Shown: positions 5,755 through 12,878, numbered from the stretch's first letter. The stretch: 13,034 nucleotides of DNA from Sulfidibacterium sp036244975 (GCA_036244975.1 BTTE01000067.1:1-13034), one strand, 5' to 3'. The notes: generated by a model not told the origin, from the letters alone. Numbers and translations are program-made.

Positions 5755-7758
5755 TTATTCCCAATCCAACAATAATTTTTCGCCTTCAAGGCTTTTCGCA
5801 GTCGTTGTGTCGTAAGTTATTTCGAGAACACCTTTGTAATTTCCGGCATCATCACGGACTGCAAAATATTGAATATAAATAAGTTTACCACCGAAATTGA
5901 CCCAGAAATCAGCTTCATTCTTATCGCCCTTTTTAAACGCTGCAATAATTTTTTCGACAATATGCACACTTTTAGGCGGATGGCAATATTTTACCTGACG
6001 TCCGATAATACCCGGGCTGCGTGGAAAAATTCTTTCATCGCCTTTGTTATAGTAACGTACTTCATCAAATTCATTCACATAAGTTACATCGAAAGGCATG
6101 TGTTTAAATATCAGGTTAATTTGGTCCGGTGTCAGTGTACCTACATCCAAATTTATTCCTCCGACAAGAGAACGGGATTTATCGCCTGCCATAAAAGAAA
6201 CCGGGTTAACATTCTCAACAGCCTGTTCCTGTCCGCTCTGTTCCTGATGCCCCGAATGGCTCTGATTCGTGTTCCACATGGGCGGTGGTTCAATCAGGCA
6301 GTATCCCACCTCGTCTTCACCCTGCCGGATTTTCGCCCATTCATCATCATCGATTAATTCTAAACTTGTTGGCCAAAGTATTTTATCTTCTTTGAAAATC
6401 ATCTCTTCAATTGCTCTGAACAACGTTTCCTGCACTTCAAAAAGTTCTGCGTATTTTTTACTATCAAGCAAAGAACGATTATATTTTATCTCATTGCGAA
6501 TATTGTCATCTAAAGTCCACATGACCGTTGATGGCGTATTAAATCCTTTTTTCTCGAGGTAAGGAAACAGCTGATTTTCTTTGCGAATATAATGCGTGCT
6601 GATTTGCCACAATTTATCATAAGATTCTATCCAAAATTCATGGTCAACATTTTTTAAATCAACTTCTTTACCGGCTTTTCTTAGTCCGGCAATTAAAGCT
6701 TTGATGGCCTCATTCTCTTTTATAAAAGTATCCAGAGGGTGTCCTTCTTTCAGGTTATCAATGCTAACTTTTTTCAAAGATTCTTTAAAAATACTTATCA
6801 GCTCATCAATCTTTTCCTCAAGTTGCAAACCGGAAATACCTTTTTCTTTTATTTTTTGTTCTGCTAACGCAAATTCTCCGGCACTTATTTCCCCGCCCAG
6901 TTCCACATCAAAACGTTCACGAAGTTCGGGGATACTTTTACCTGAAAAAAAACTGGTAATTAAGTCAAGTATTACCTTTGTCCTTTCGGGTGAAGCATTC
7001 AGATATGACCCCATATTGGCTTTAACCTGCCAGGAAGCAGGAGGTTTTCCGACCATCCAGCCTATCTCATCTTCTCCTTCCCGTATGGCTTTCCAGTCAT
7101 CTTCCATCAACAGGCGGACTGAGGTGGGAAGAAGCACTTTTTCTTCTTTGATAGTCATTTCACCGGCTTCGCGAAGCAGCACCGGTAAAATATATTGCGC
7201 TGTTTTTTCATCATTTTCTTCTACTGCTTTTGAAAAGGTTTTGGCGAGGCTTCTGATTTCATCGTGCAGGCTCCACATCATCGAACTGGGGTGATTAAAA
7301 CCATACTTTTCAAGGAATGGAAATAGTTGGTTTTCTTTTCTCAAATAATGAATGTTGAGGCTTAAAAACTGTTTGGCTATGAGTGTCCAGTCCGTTTTTA
7401 AACCGGTAAAACCACTCTCCATCTCATTCAGTTGTCTCGCTCTTTCAACAAGCGCTCTTATCTGTTTATTTTCCTCAAGAAAGGTATGAATGGGATGCCC
7501 TTTTGGAAAAGAAGCTAAATTCTGTTGAGGAATTTTACTATTGACGATTTCGAATACTTTCCTTTCGATACGGACATGCATCTGCGCATCGGCAAAGACC
7601 TTTTCATCTTCCAGTTTCTGAGCAACTTCCGTAACCTCTTCAGCGGTTATTTCCGGGACCTCCTTTTTAAAGGCCTCTATCAATTTATCGGCTTGTTCTG
7701 TTTCGTTTTTACTCAGCGAAATCATTAATTGTTTTAATAATTCTTGTTTATCTTTCAC
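5755..7758 (-). CDS. Duplicated DUF438-hemerythrin (HHE) protein with C-terminal PAS domain
   Basis: This 667-residue cytoplasmic protein is built as DUF438-HHE, DUF438-HHE, PAS. Module 1 spans about 1-240: GHPIH at 87-91, HYLRKENQLFPFLEK at 137-151, MWSLHDEIR at 161-169, IKEEKVLLPTS at 203-213, GEDEIGW at 228-234. Module 2 spans about 257-492 with the same blocks: GHPLD 339-343, HYIRKENQLFPYLEK 389-403, MWTLDDNIR 413-421, FKEDKILWPTS 455-465, GEDEVGY 480-486. A Gln/Ser/His-rich linker (495-515) leads to a PAS-like domain (about 537-655) with GRQVKYCHPPKSVHIV at 586-601. HHE domains bind di-iron and sense or handle O2 or NO, and PAS domains bind ligands or heme, so an oxygen, nitric oxide or redox-stress role is likely. 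The start is GTG at 7758, backed by GAGG seven bases upstream. There is no kinase or DNA-binding domain. Confidence 0.9.
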   Translation of the reverse strand: MKDKQELLKQLMISLSKNETEQADKLIEAFKKEVPEITAEEVTEVAQKLEDEKVFADAQMHVRIERKVFEIVNSKIPQQNLASFPKGHPIHTFLEENKQIRALVERARQLNEMESGFTGLKTDWTLIAKQFLSLNIHYLRKENQLFPFLEKYGFNHPSSMMWSLHDEIRSLAKTFSKAVEENDEKTAQYILPVLLREAGEMTIKEEKVLLPTSVRLLMEDDWKAIREGEDEIGWMVGKPPASWQVKANMGSYLNASPERTKVILDLITSFFSGKSIPELRERFDVELGGEISAGEFALAEQKIKEKGISGLQLEEKIDELISIFKESLKKVSIDNLKEGHPLDTFIKENEAIKALIAGLRKAGKEVDLKNVDHEFWIESYDKLWQISTHYIRKENQLFPYLEKKGFNTPSTVMWTLDDNIRNEIKYNRSLLDSKKYAELFEVQETLFRAIEEMIFKEDKILWPTSLELIDDDEWAKIRQGEDEVGYCLIEPPPMWNTNQSHSGHQEQSGQEQAVENVNPVSFMAGDKSRSLVGGINLDVGTLTPDQINLIFKHMPFDVTYVNEFDEVRYYNKGDERIFPRSPGIIGRQVKYCHPPKSVHIVEKIIAAFKKGDKNEADFWVNFGGKLIYIQYFAVRDDAGNYKGVLEITYDTTTAKSLEGEKLLLDWE

Positions 7759-7875
7759 TTTCTTACCTCACTGTTTATTAAGATTCTAATTATCTGCAAC
7801 ACGATATTACGCTACTTTCTTTTCAACATATTTTCTTCTATGGAACCCTCGTTAGGCAAAAATCGTATTGTTTAT

Positions 7876-8217
7876 TTATGCATTAACCACATCTTTTACC
7901 CTTTTGGCTTTATCTTGTTTGGATAATGTTAATCTCACAATGCTATCAGCCTTTGCGCTTAGGTTATGCTGAACATTTCCTTCTAACGCCACCATATCGC
8001 CTTTTTGTAACCGATGGGTATCTCCCCGGACATCAAAATCAATTTCTCCTTCAAATATTTCTACAATTATCGGGAAAGGCGTTTGGTGATTCTTCATCGC
8101 TTGTCCTTTCCTGAAAATGATACGAATTTCTTTGGTATTCTCGGTTTCAAACAGTACATTGACAGATGGTTTATCTTCATTATACTCAATGTTTTTCATC
8201 AAAGATGATGTTCTCAT
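7876..8217 (-). CDS. Small single-domain cupin protein
   Basis: The 113-residue protein is a single cupin beta-barrel. Cupin motif 1 is recognisable around KNHQTPFPIIVEIFEG (42-57), with one histidine (H44) where many cupins have HxH and acidic residues at E53 and E56. Motif 2 is GDMVALEGNVQHNL (73-86), with H84. The reduced histidine set could still hold a metal or may indicate a binding rather than catalytic role; the ligand is unknown. The start ATG at 8217 is supported by GGAAGGA ending about seven bases upstream. It lies between the flavodoxin gene (104-base gap) and the DUF438-HHE-PAS gene (117-base gap), all in one direction with no TAnnTTTG element before it, so it may be transcribed from the flavodoxin promoter. 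Small cupins often accompany hemerythrin-type stress proteins, but I infer a shared stress role only from context. Confidence 0.85.
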   Translation of the reverse strand: MRTSSLMKNIEYNEDKPSVNVLFETENTKEIRIIFRKGQAMKNHQTPFPIIVEIFEGEIDFDVRGDTHRLQKGDMVALEGNVQHNLSAKADSIVRLTLSKQDKAKRVKDVVNA

Positions 8218-8321
8218 GGTTTATTCCTTCCTTTAATTGTTGAAATTAGATTATTTAAGAAAAGCAGACAGACTCATCGGTTAAGGCATATCTGTTCTTG
8301 CATCATCTTCAATTGTTCTGT

Positions 8322-8828
8322 TTAATTAAACTCTTTCTTTAGTTGGTCCACCCATTTTTTTATTCTATCGCCGGTCAAATTACTTTCGTTATCTTCATCC
8401 AAAGGTAATCCTACAAATTGCCCATCGATTTCAGCTTGAGATTCATCATAATCATAACCCTCCGTTGAGATTTTCCCAACAACTACACAGCCTTTATCGT
8501 TAAGCGCTTCATATATTAAACCTATTGCATCTACAAACGAATCTGCATAAGCTTCCTGATCGCCACAACCAAAAATAGCTACTTTTTTTCCTTCCATATT
8601 TGCAGACTGAATTTCTGAGATAAATTCTTCAAAATCCTCCTGCAAATCACCCATTCCCCAGGTTGAAGAGCCGAAGATAAGGTTGGAGAATTGCTCCATA
8701 TCACTTGCTTTTGCCTTGGCAACATCAAAGATTTGTGCTTTATCTGCTCCAAACGCTTGTTGAAGTAGTTTGGCTGCATCTTCTGTGTTTCCGGTGTCTG
8801 AACCGTAAAAAATTCCTATATTTTGCAT
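8322..8828 (-). CDS. fldA: Flavodoxin, long-chain
   Basis: This cytoplasmic FMN protein carries electrons at low potential and commonly substitutes for ferredoxin when iron is scarce or under oxidative stress. The 168 residues match long-chain flavodoxins. The FMN phosphate loop GSDTGNTE is at 9-16. The 50s loop SSTWGMGDLQEDF (54-66) has Trp57 positioned to stack on the flavin, and the 90s loop GCGDQEAYADSF (87-98) has Tyr94. The long-chain insertion is seen at about 124-149 (GYDYDESQAEIDG...). The start ATG at 8828 is preceded by AAGGA close by, and a promoter-like TACTTTTG lies about 27 bases upstream. It is the first of three co-directional genes, followed by the cupin and the DUF438-HHE-PAS gene. 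Inverted repeats just upstream of its promoter may be regulatory. Confidence 0.96.
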   Translation of the reverse strand: MQNIGIFYGSDTGNTEDAAKLLQQAFGADKAQIFDVAKAKASDMEQFSNLIFGSSTWGMGDLQEDFEEFISEIQSANMEGKKVAIFGCGDQEAYADSFVDAIGLIYEALNDKGCVVVGKISTEGYDYDESQAEIDGQFVGLPLDEDNESNLTGDRIKKWVDQLKKEFN

Positions 8829-8854
8829 GTCCTTATTATTTTAAATTACAAATA

Positions 8855-8862
8855 CAAAAGTA
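8855..8862 (-). promoter_or_regulatory. Putative promoter -7 element of the flavodoxin gene
   Basis: The coding strand reads TACTTTTG, an exact match to TAnnTTTG, placing transcription start near 8848 and giving a leader of about 20 bases. The -33 region (GGTATAGGGTAAGG area) lacks TTTG, which could mean that an activator is needed. No similar element precedes the cupin or DUF438 genes. Confidence 0.45.
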
Positions 8863-8916
8863 GGATACCCCCGGACCTTACCCTATACCTAACTGAGGTG
8901 ATTTTTTGAGGTATCC
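8863..8916. promoter_or_regulatory. Nested inverted repeats upstream of the flavodoxin promoter
   Basis: GGATACC (8863-8869) is the exact reverse complement of GGTATCC (8910-8916). Inside, ATACCT (8885-8890) is the reverse complement of AGGTAT (8909-8914), and ACCT-aactg-AGGT (8887-8899) is a short palindrome. The outer repeat abuts the -7 element. The placement suits an operator or activator site, but the function is inferred. Confidence 0.35.
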
Positions 8917-8921
8917 AATAG

Positions 8922-8959
8922 CTCCGGACTTTCCTCTTTCACAAAGCAATAATCCGGAG
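8922..8959. repeat. Inverted repeat just past the SDR stop codon
   Basis: CTCCGGA (8922-8928) and TCCGGAG (8953-8959) form a perfect 7-base stem with a 24-base loop, beginning ten bases after the SDR gene ends. The loop is long and there is no T-run directly after it on the minus strand, so it is at best a poor terminator. It may instead be part of the flavodoxin control region. Confidence 0.35.
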
Positions 8960-8968
8960 AAAGCGTTA

Positions 8969-9955
8969 TTACAAAGCATGTGCCCGATAGCTCTCCACCG
9001 TTCTTTTTAGTCCCTCTTCCAGGCCGACTTTCGGCACATAGCCAAAATAGTCTTTTAATTTTTGAATGCTGAAATGATAATCTTTTCCGCCGTTGTTAAT
9101 GCGGTAAGGTGTTAAAAAGGGTTCGCTCCGCAACCCCAGCAGCCGGTGAACAGTATAATAACTCTTGGCGGCCGCCATGGCCGGTCCGTAGGGAAGCGAT
9201 GTTTTGGGCAACGGAACGTCAAGCTGTTTTGCCAGTGCTTCGTTGAACTCGTGCCAGCAAATGTCCAGTCCATCGGTGGCAAGATAAGTGTTTCCAACGG
9301 CTTTGGATTCGGTGGCAACCAGCATCATAATGTCCACCAGGTTTTCCACGTAAACCGGACAGGTCTTGCTTTTGCCATGGTTTATTTCGGCAAACTTTCC
9401 CCGCAGCAGGACATCAATATATTTGAAAATGAATGTCCTGTCGTTTATGCCAAATACATTTCCCGGCCGCACGGCCGTAATTTCCATAGTGCTGTTTTTC
9501 GAAAAATTCCACAACCACTCCTCCGCCATAAGCTTGGTTTGGGCATAGGGAATCAGGTTCTTTGCCGGGGGATCATCTTCTGTTACATTTTGCTTTCCGA
9601 AGCCGTGAAGGGCCACCGTACTGACATACACAAAACGTTTTACTCCTTCTGCCTCCGCTGCCAGCGTCACATTTTTAGCGCCCCGGAAGTTAATCCTGTC
9701 AAAGATTTCATACGGGCCCCAGTCGGCGGCCAGCCCTGCCACATGGAAAACTTTCCGCACCCCTTCCATCGCCGGCTTTAGTGTCTCAGGTTGCGTAATA
9801 TCACCATAAAAAAGCTGCAACGGCAGGTTTTCAATAAACTGTAAATCGGAACTTTTCCGTACCAGCGCATTGACTTCATATCCTTCGGCGAGCAACCTCC
9901 GGCAAAGGTTGCTGCCGATAAATCCATTGGCACCGGTAACCAATACTTTTTCCAT
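8969..9955 (-). CDS. Extended SDR oxidoreductase (NAD(P)-dependent epimerase/reductase; CerR-like candidate)
   Basis: The 328-residue cytoplasmic protein has a complete extended-SDR core. The cofactor loop TGANGFIG is at 7-14, GDIT at 51-54, HVAGLAADWG at 71-80, the catalytic serine region VSTVALHG at 111-118, Tyr137 and Lys141 of YAQTK, and RPGNVFG at 163-169. Overall it resembles dihydroflavonol-reductase or 3-beta-hydroxysteroid-dehydrogenase-type SDRs acting on hydrophobic ketone or hydroxy substrates, rather than sugar-nucleotide epimerases. That type includes bacterial ceramide reductases, hence the candidate label; this depends on the operon context and is not shown. It is the last of four coupled genes. 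Its ATG overlaps the upstream CPBP stop by one base (TGATG) and no Shine-Dalgarno sequence is seen, so translation is probably coupled. Confidence 0.9.
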   Translation of the reverse strand: MEKVLVTGANGFIGSNLCRRLLAEGYEVNALVRKSSDLQFIENLPLQLFYGDITQPETLKPAMEGVRKVFHVAGLAADWGPYEIFDRINFRGAKNVTLAAEAEGVKRFVYVSTVALHGFGKQNVTEDDPPAKNLIPYAQTKLMAEEWLWNFSKNSTMEITAVRPGNVFGINDRTFIFKYIDVLLRGKFAEINHGKSKTCPVYVENLVDIMMLVATESKAVGNTYLATDGLDICWHEFNEALAKQLDVPLPKTSLPYGPAMAAAKSYYTVHRLLGLRSEPFLTPYRINNGGKDYHFSIQKLKDYFGYVPKVGLEEGLKRTVESYRAHAL

Positions 9956-10659
9956 CAGTGAAAATAAATTATGAACAGGCCTGTTAAAACACCTATGGAA
10001 GCATGAATAAGAAAAACATACCAGATAGAACGGCTGCGAAGCGCAATCATGCCAAACAAAATACCCACCACAATGGAGCCGATAATTTCTCCTTCGGGTT
10101 TGCCAATATGTACGAGACAGGAGGAGATGGTTTCAATAAGGATAGCATTCACGGCGCCAAAACGATCTTTCAATCCGAAGAGTATAAAACCGCGGAAGAA
10201 AAATTCCCATGCTACATAGTAAAACAACACATAAGCCGTTTCGTAAACAAACAGATGCGTCTGGTCGTTCAACAGGCTTTTGGCCAGGGGATACTCGACG
10301 CGAAGACTGGGCATTTTGGAAGCAATAAAAATGATGGGTGCCACCAGCAACGGTATGGTTATCAGCCATCTCAAGCCATATTTCACATCGCCCCAGCCCC
10401 AGCCAAATTGCCGTAGCGAGCTTTTCATCCCAAATTTAATGTACAGCGCCGGCAGGATAAACATCAGCACAAAGAATACACCGAATTGCCAAAAGCGGGC
10501 TATCAAATCACCATTGACCAGTGATTTAAACCGTGGAAAATAGTCGTAAAAAAACTGCGGATAACCGTGATAGCGGTATAGTGTCAGCAATACCGGAGCA
10601 CTTAACAGTATCACATACACATGAATATCGCGTTTTTCAAAGACAATTCCTTTAAACAT
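9955..10659 (-). CDS. CPBP (CAAX-like) family intramembrane protease homologue
   Basis: This 234-residue membrane protein has about six to seven hydrophobic segments and the CPBP/Abi signature in its C-terminal half. Motif 1 is WEFFFRG (151-157): the EExxxR pattern with Trp in place of the first Glu, keeping Glu152 and Arg156. Motif 2 is CLVHIGKPEGE (181-191) with His184. Motif 3 is LIHASIG (217-223) with His219. The WEFFFRG plus HxGKPE form is a recognisable subfamily. Family members are glutamic-type intramembrane proteases or membrane scaffolds; which one this is cannot be told. Its start overlaps the PAP2 stop by 8 bases and its stop overlaps the SDR start by one base, so it is firmly within the four-gene operon. 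It might process a membrane peptide or support lipid enzymes. Confidence 0.87.
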   Translation of the reverse strand: MFKGIVFEKRDIHVYVILLSAPVLLTLYRYHGYPQFFYDYFPRFKSLVNGDLIARFWQFGVFFVLMFILPALYIKFGMKSSLRQFGWGWGDVKYGLRWLITIPLLVAPIIFIASKMPSLRVEYPLAKSLLNDQTHLFVYETAYVLFYYVAWEFFFRGFILFGLKDRFGAVNAILIETISSCLVHIGKPEGEIIGSIVVGILFGMIALRSRSIWYVFLIHASIGVLTGLFIIYFH

Positions 10660-11599
10660 CTTCTCTTACTTTACAATAAGGCAACAACCTGTCTTTAATC
10701 CGTTTGTCGTAAAATTTTCCGGCCAGCGTGAAGGCAATAATTGTCCACACAATACCGGCAAATACATCCACCACATAATGAAAACGGCAATAAATTACCG
10801 CCACGAAAATCCCAATAATTAACGGGATAAAGATAAGAAACATTTTTTTGTTGTATTTGGCCATGATAATCAGGGTGGTTAATGAGGTGGCAATGTGCAG
10901 GCTGGGAAAAGCATCGAACTTGTTCGGCTCAAAAACCTGAATAAAATTCCTGATGGGGACAGTTAGAAATATGCCGTTCAATGCCTTCGTCTGCAATTGC
11001 ATGACAGGCTCATAAAAACGCGGCCCCATAGCCGGGATAAAGAAGTAGGTGATGTAGGCGCCATAATTCACCACCAGCAAGATAAAGACACTCCGGTCAA
11101 GAGCCGCAAACTGCCTTTTCCGGTACAAATAAACCAGGATAACCAACGGAAAGGGATAGTAAATGAAATAGGCTAAATATAGCAAATCGGTCAGCCAGGG
11201 ACGAACCCATTGCTCTATCCATACCGTCGGATAAACGCCAAACATACTGAAATCCATTTGTGCCAGCACGCGGTCGTAATCATGCGGATTAAAATAAGGC
11301 AGAATCATAAAGAAACTCTCAAAAATCACAAACATGAAAATCAGCGGATAGAAATTTAGAAATATTTTTCCCATCTTATCGCCAAAAGTCCGGGGAGGGT
11401 AGTCTTTCTGCTTCTTGCGGAGTTTTACCGCCAGCCACACCAGAGAAAAGGAGAATCCCAGCACGGCGACCGGCAAAAAGATATAGGGGTTTCGCGGCAG
11501 CGAAACGAGATAAAAAATAAAAACAACAAAAATAAATACCGTGTTCAGCAGGTCAATGATACTCAGCCCTATTTTCTTAAAGTATTGCACCATACACAT
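10652..11599 (-). CDS. Aur1-like PAP2 superfamily membrane enzyme
   Basis: The 315-residue polytopic protein has about seven to eight membrane segments and the PAP2 phosphatase/transferase active site: FPSLHIA at 231-237 (His235), and CRFHYVVDVFAG at 271-282 with Arg272, nucleophile His274 and Asp278. Upstream blocks MDFSMFGVYPTVWIEQW (115-131) and IPAMGPRFYEP (188-198) fit the Aur1/inositolphosphotransferase branch (PAP2_3) better than ordinary lipid phosphatases. That branch transfers phospho-head-groups onto ceramide or other lipids, or dephosphorylates lipid phosphates, with the active site facing the periplasm. The start ATG at 11599 (an in-frame ATG follows at 11593) has AAAAGGA seven bases upstream, overlapping the acyltransferase stop codon. 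It lies 12 bases behind that gene and overlaps the CPBP gene by 8, so it is operonic. Confidence 0.88.
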   Translation of the reverse strand: MCMVQYFKKIGLSIIDLLNTVFIFVVFIFYLVSLPRNPYIFLPVAVLGFSFSLVWLAVKLRKKQKDYPPRTFGDKMGKIFLNFYPLIFMFVIFESFFMILPYFNPHDYDRVLAQMDFSMFGVYPTVWIEQWVRPWLTDLLYLAYFIYYPFPLVILVYLYRKRQFAALDRSVFILLVVNYGAYITYFFIPAMGPRFYEPVMQLQTKALNGIFLTVPIRNFIQVFEPNKFDAFPSLHIATSLTTLIIMAKYNKKMFLIFIPLIIGIFVAVIYCRFHYVVDVFAGIVWTIIAFTLAGKFYDKRIKDRLLPYCKVREDV

Positions 11600-11611
11600 T
11601 TACCAATCCTT

Positions 11612-12736
11612 TTAGAACTCCAGCGAATAGATGCGGTAAGTTTTGTACGGGTCCGCATTAATATTTTGCAGGATACGGTTCATCATGGTGTTGTTTTCCA
11701 GAATCCAGCTCGCCTCGGCTTCTTCATAACCCATTTTTTTTGCCGCTTTATAACAACGGGCATACATGACTGTATCGATGCCTTTGAGGCGGTATCCGTC
11801 AATCAGGCCGAGAGTCAGCACACGTCCGCGGGTAACTTTCTTCTTGAAATTGATTAATTTCAGGAAATTAAAGGGGAGAAGACGGCCATTACGTATCTTC
11901 CTCGTAATCTGATTTATATCCGGCAGAATGGCAATAAAAGCCACCGGTTTTCCTTTGTCCTCTGCAATATAAACAAAATCGGGCGAAGTAACCATTTTAA
12001 GCTCCTGCGTCAGCGCCTTGAACTCCGCGTCGTCCATGGGAATAAAGCCCCAGTTCTTTTCCCATGCTTTGTTGTAAACGTATTGCAATTTGGGAGCTTC
12101 TTCCCTGATCTTTTTAAAATTCACCTTTCGAACGATAATATCCTCCGCATTCAGCCTTTTTTCAATATTATCAGCCAGTTGAACGTATCTCCCGGGTAGA
12201 GAATCCACTTTAAACCGGTAGGAAAACAAATCCATTTTTTTACCAAATCCGGCTGCCTGAATCAATTCGTCGTAGTAAGGCTTGTTGTGAATCATCATAA
12301 CATAAGGCGGCGTATCGAAACCATCTATAAGTGTACCACAGGTATCGTTTGTGGAGGGATTCATGGGGCCATAAACACCATCAACTCCCTTTTCTTTCAA
12401 CCAGCCTTTGGCCGCATCAAAAAGAGCACCGGAAACTTCCTTATCGTTAACGGAATCAAAAAAACCGAAAAAGCCGTAATTTTCATTCCAGTGTTTAACG
12501 TAATACTCATTGGTAATAGCACCAATACGTCCAACAACTTTATCGTTTTCATCAAGCGCAATAAAATAATCAGCTTCAGCATGATGGAAAAACGGATTCT
12601 TTTTCCTGTCTAACGTTTCTTTCTGAACAATTCTCAAATCGGGGACGTAAAGTGCATCATCTGCATAAAGTTTATAAGGAAACCCGATAAATGCTTTTAA
12701 ATCCTTTTTACTCTCAACTTTTTTTATCCGAACCAT
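11612..12736 (-). CDS. GNAT-like N-acyltransferase (candidate bacterial ceramide synthase)
   Basis: The 374-residue soluble protein has two acyltransferase-like halves. The N-terminal half has strong blocks: VESKKDLKAFIGFPYKLY (7-24), KNPFFHHAE (46-54), GRIGAITN (69-76), GFFGFFDS (88-95), GPMNPSTND (123-131), DGFDTPPYVMMIHN (138-151) and the GF-K--DL-SY pattern (163-173). The C-terminal half carries the GNAT acetyl/acyl-CoA pattern: VAFIAILPDINQ (265-276), GYRLKGID (314-321) and AEASWILENN (340-349). Databases usually call such proteins N-acetyltransferase or hypothetical. I recall this family as the one containing the bacterial ceramide synthase (bCerS), which N-acylates 3-ketosphinganine; that recollection needs a search. 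It heads the four-gene operon, preceded by a good promoter match, and its neighbours (Aur1-like PAP2, SDR) fit a lipid pathway. Confidence 0.75.
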   Translation of the reverse strand: MVRIKKVESKKDLKAFIGFPYKLYADDALYVPDLRIVQKETLDRKKNPFFHHAEADYFIALDENDKVVGRIGAITNEYYVKHWNENYGFFGFFDSVNDKEVSGALFDAAKGWLKEKGVDGVYGPMNPSTNDTCGTLIDGFDTPPYVMMIHNKPYYDELIQAAGFGKKMDLFSYRFKVDSLPGRYVQLADNIEKRLNAEDIIVRKVNFKKIREEAPKLQYVYNKAWEKNWGFIPMDDAEFKALTQELKMVTSPDFVYIAEDKGKPVAFIAILPDINQITRKIRNGRLLPFNFLKLINFKKKVTRGRVLTLGLIDGYRLKGIDTVMYARCYKAAKKMGYEEAEASWILENNTMMNRILQNINADPYKTYRIYSLEF

Positions 12737-12756
12737 ATCACTACTGTTTTAAGGGC

Positions 12757-12764
12757 CAAATATA
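12757..12764 (-). promoter_or_regulatory. Putative promoter of the four-gene lipid-like operon
   Basis: The coding strand has TATATTTG (TAnnTTTG) preceded, after a 19-base spacer, by TGTG (12784-12787), close to the -33 TTTG. Transcription would begin near 12750, about 14 bases before the ATG at 12736. This is among the better promoter matches in the window, inferred from consensus. Confidence 0.5.
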
Positions 12765-12790
12765 AATGTTTTTCTGAAAAGAACACATTT

Positions 12791-12819
12791 CCGGGTTCCT
12801 GCAATTGTAAATTACCCGG
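12791..12819. repeat. Inverted repeat CCGGGT/ACCCGG in the divergent intergenic region
   Basis: CCGGGT (12791-12796) and ACCCGG (12814-12819) are exact reverse complements around a 17-base AT-rich loop. They lie just upstream of the -33 position of the acyltransferase promoter, and the palindrome CCGGCCGG follows at 12821-12828. The position would suit an operator; the function is unknown. Confidence 0.35.
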
Positions 12820-12863
12820 TCCGGCCGGCTCAGAAATCTTTTTTTACACTTCATAAAAGACAG

Positions 12864-12878
12864 TTTCTCAGTGAGAAA
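12864..12878. promoter_or_regulatory. 15-bp perfect palindrome between tRNA-Leu and the lipid-like operon
   Basis: TTTCTCAGTGAGAAA is a 7+1+7 perfect inverted repeat seen directly. It lies about 40 bases upstream of the tRNA -7 element and about 100 bases upstream of the acyltransferase -7 element. A dimeric regulator site is plausible; it is not followed by a T-run in a way that marks a terminator. Confidence 0.4.

Noticed and set aside
6701..7294. Plus-strand open frame of 197 codons rich in Ser and Ile
   Set aside because: It is antisense to the DUF438-HHE gene; the Ser/Ile/Phe-rich composition is typical of reverse frames of Lys/Glu-rich genes.
8268..8295. Terminator after the flavodoxin gene (ACAGA/TCTGT stem)
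   Set aside because: The stem is only 5 bp with an 18-base loop and little of a T-run, too weak to support.
7759..8321. FNR/HcpR-type binding sites near the cupin and hemerythrin genes
   Set aside because: I looked for TTGAT-ATCAA or TTGT-ACAA dyads in the two gaps and found no convincing match.
9146..9781. Plus-strand open frame of 211 codons
   Set aside because: It lies wholly antisense to the SDR gene, whose motifs are complete; the translation looks random.
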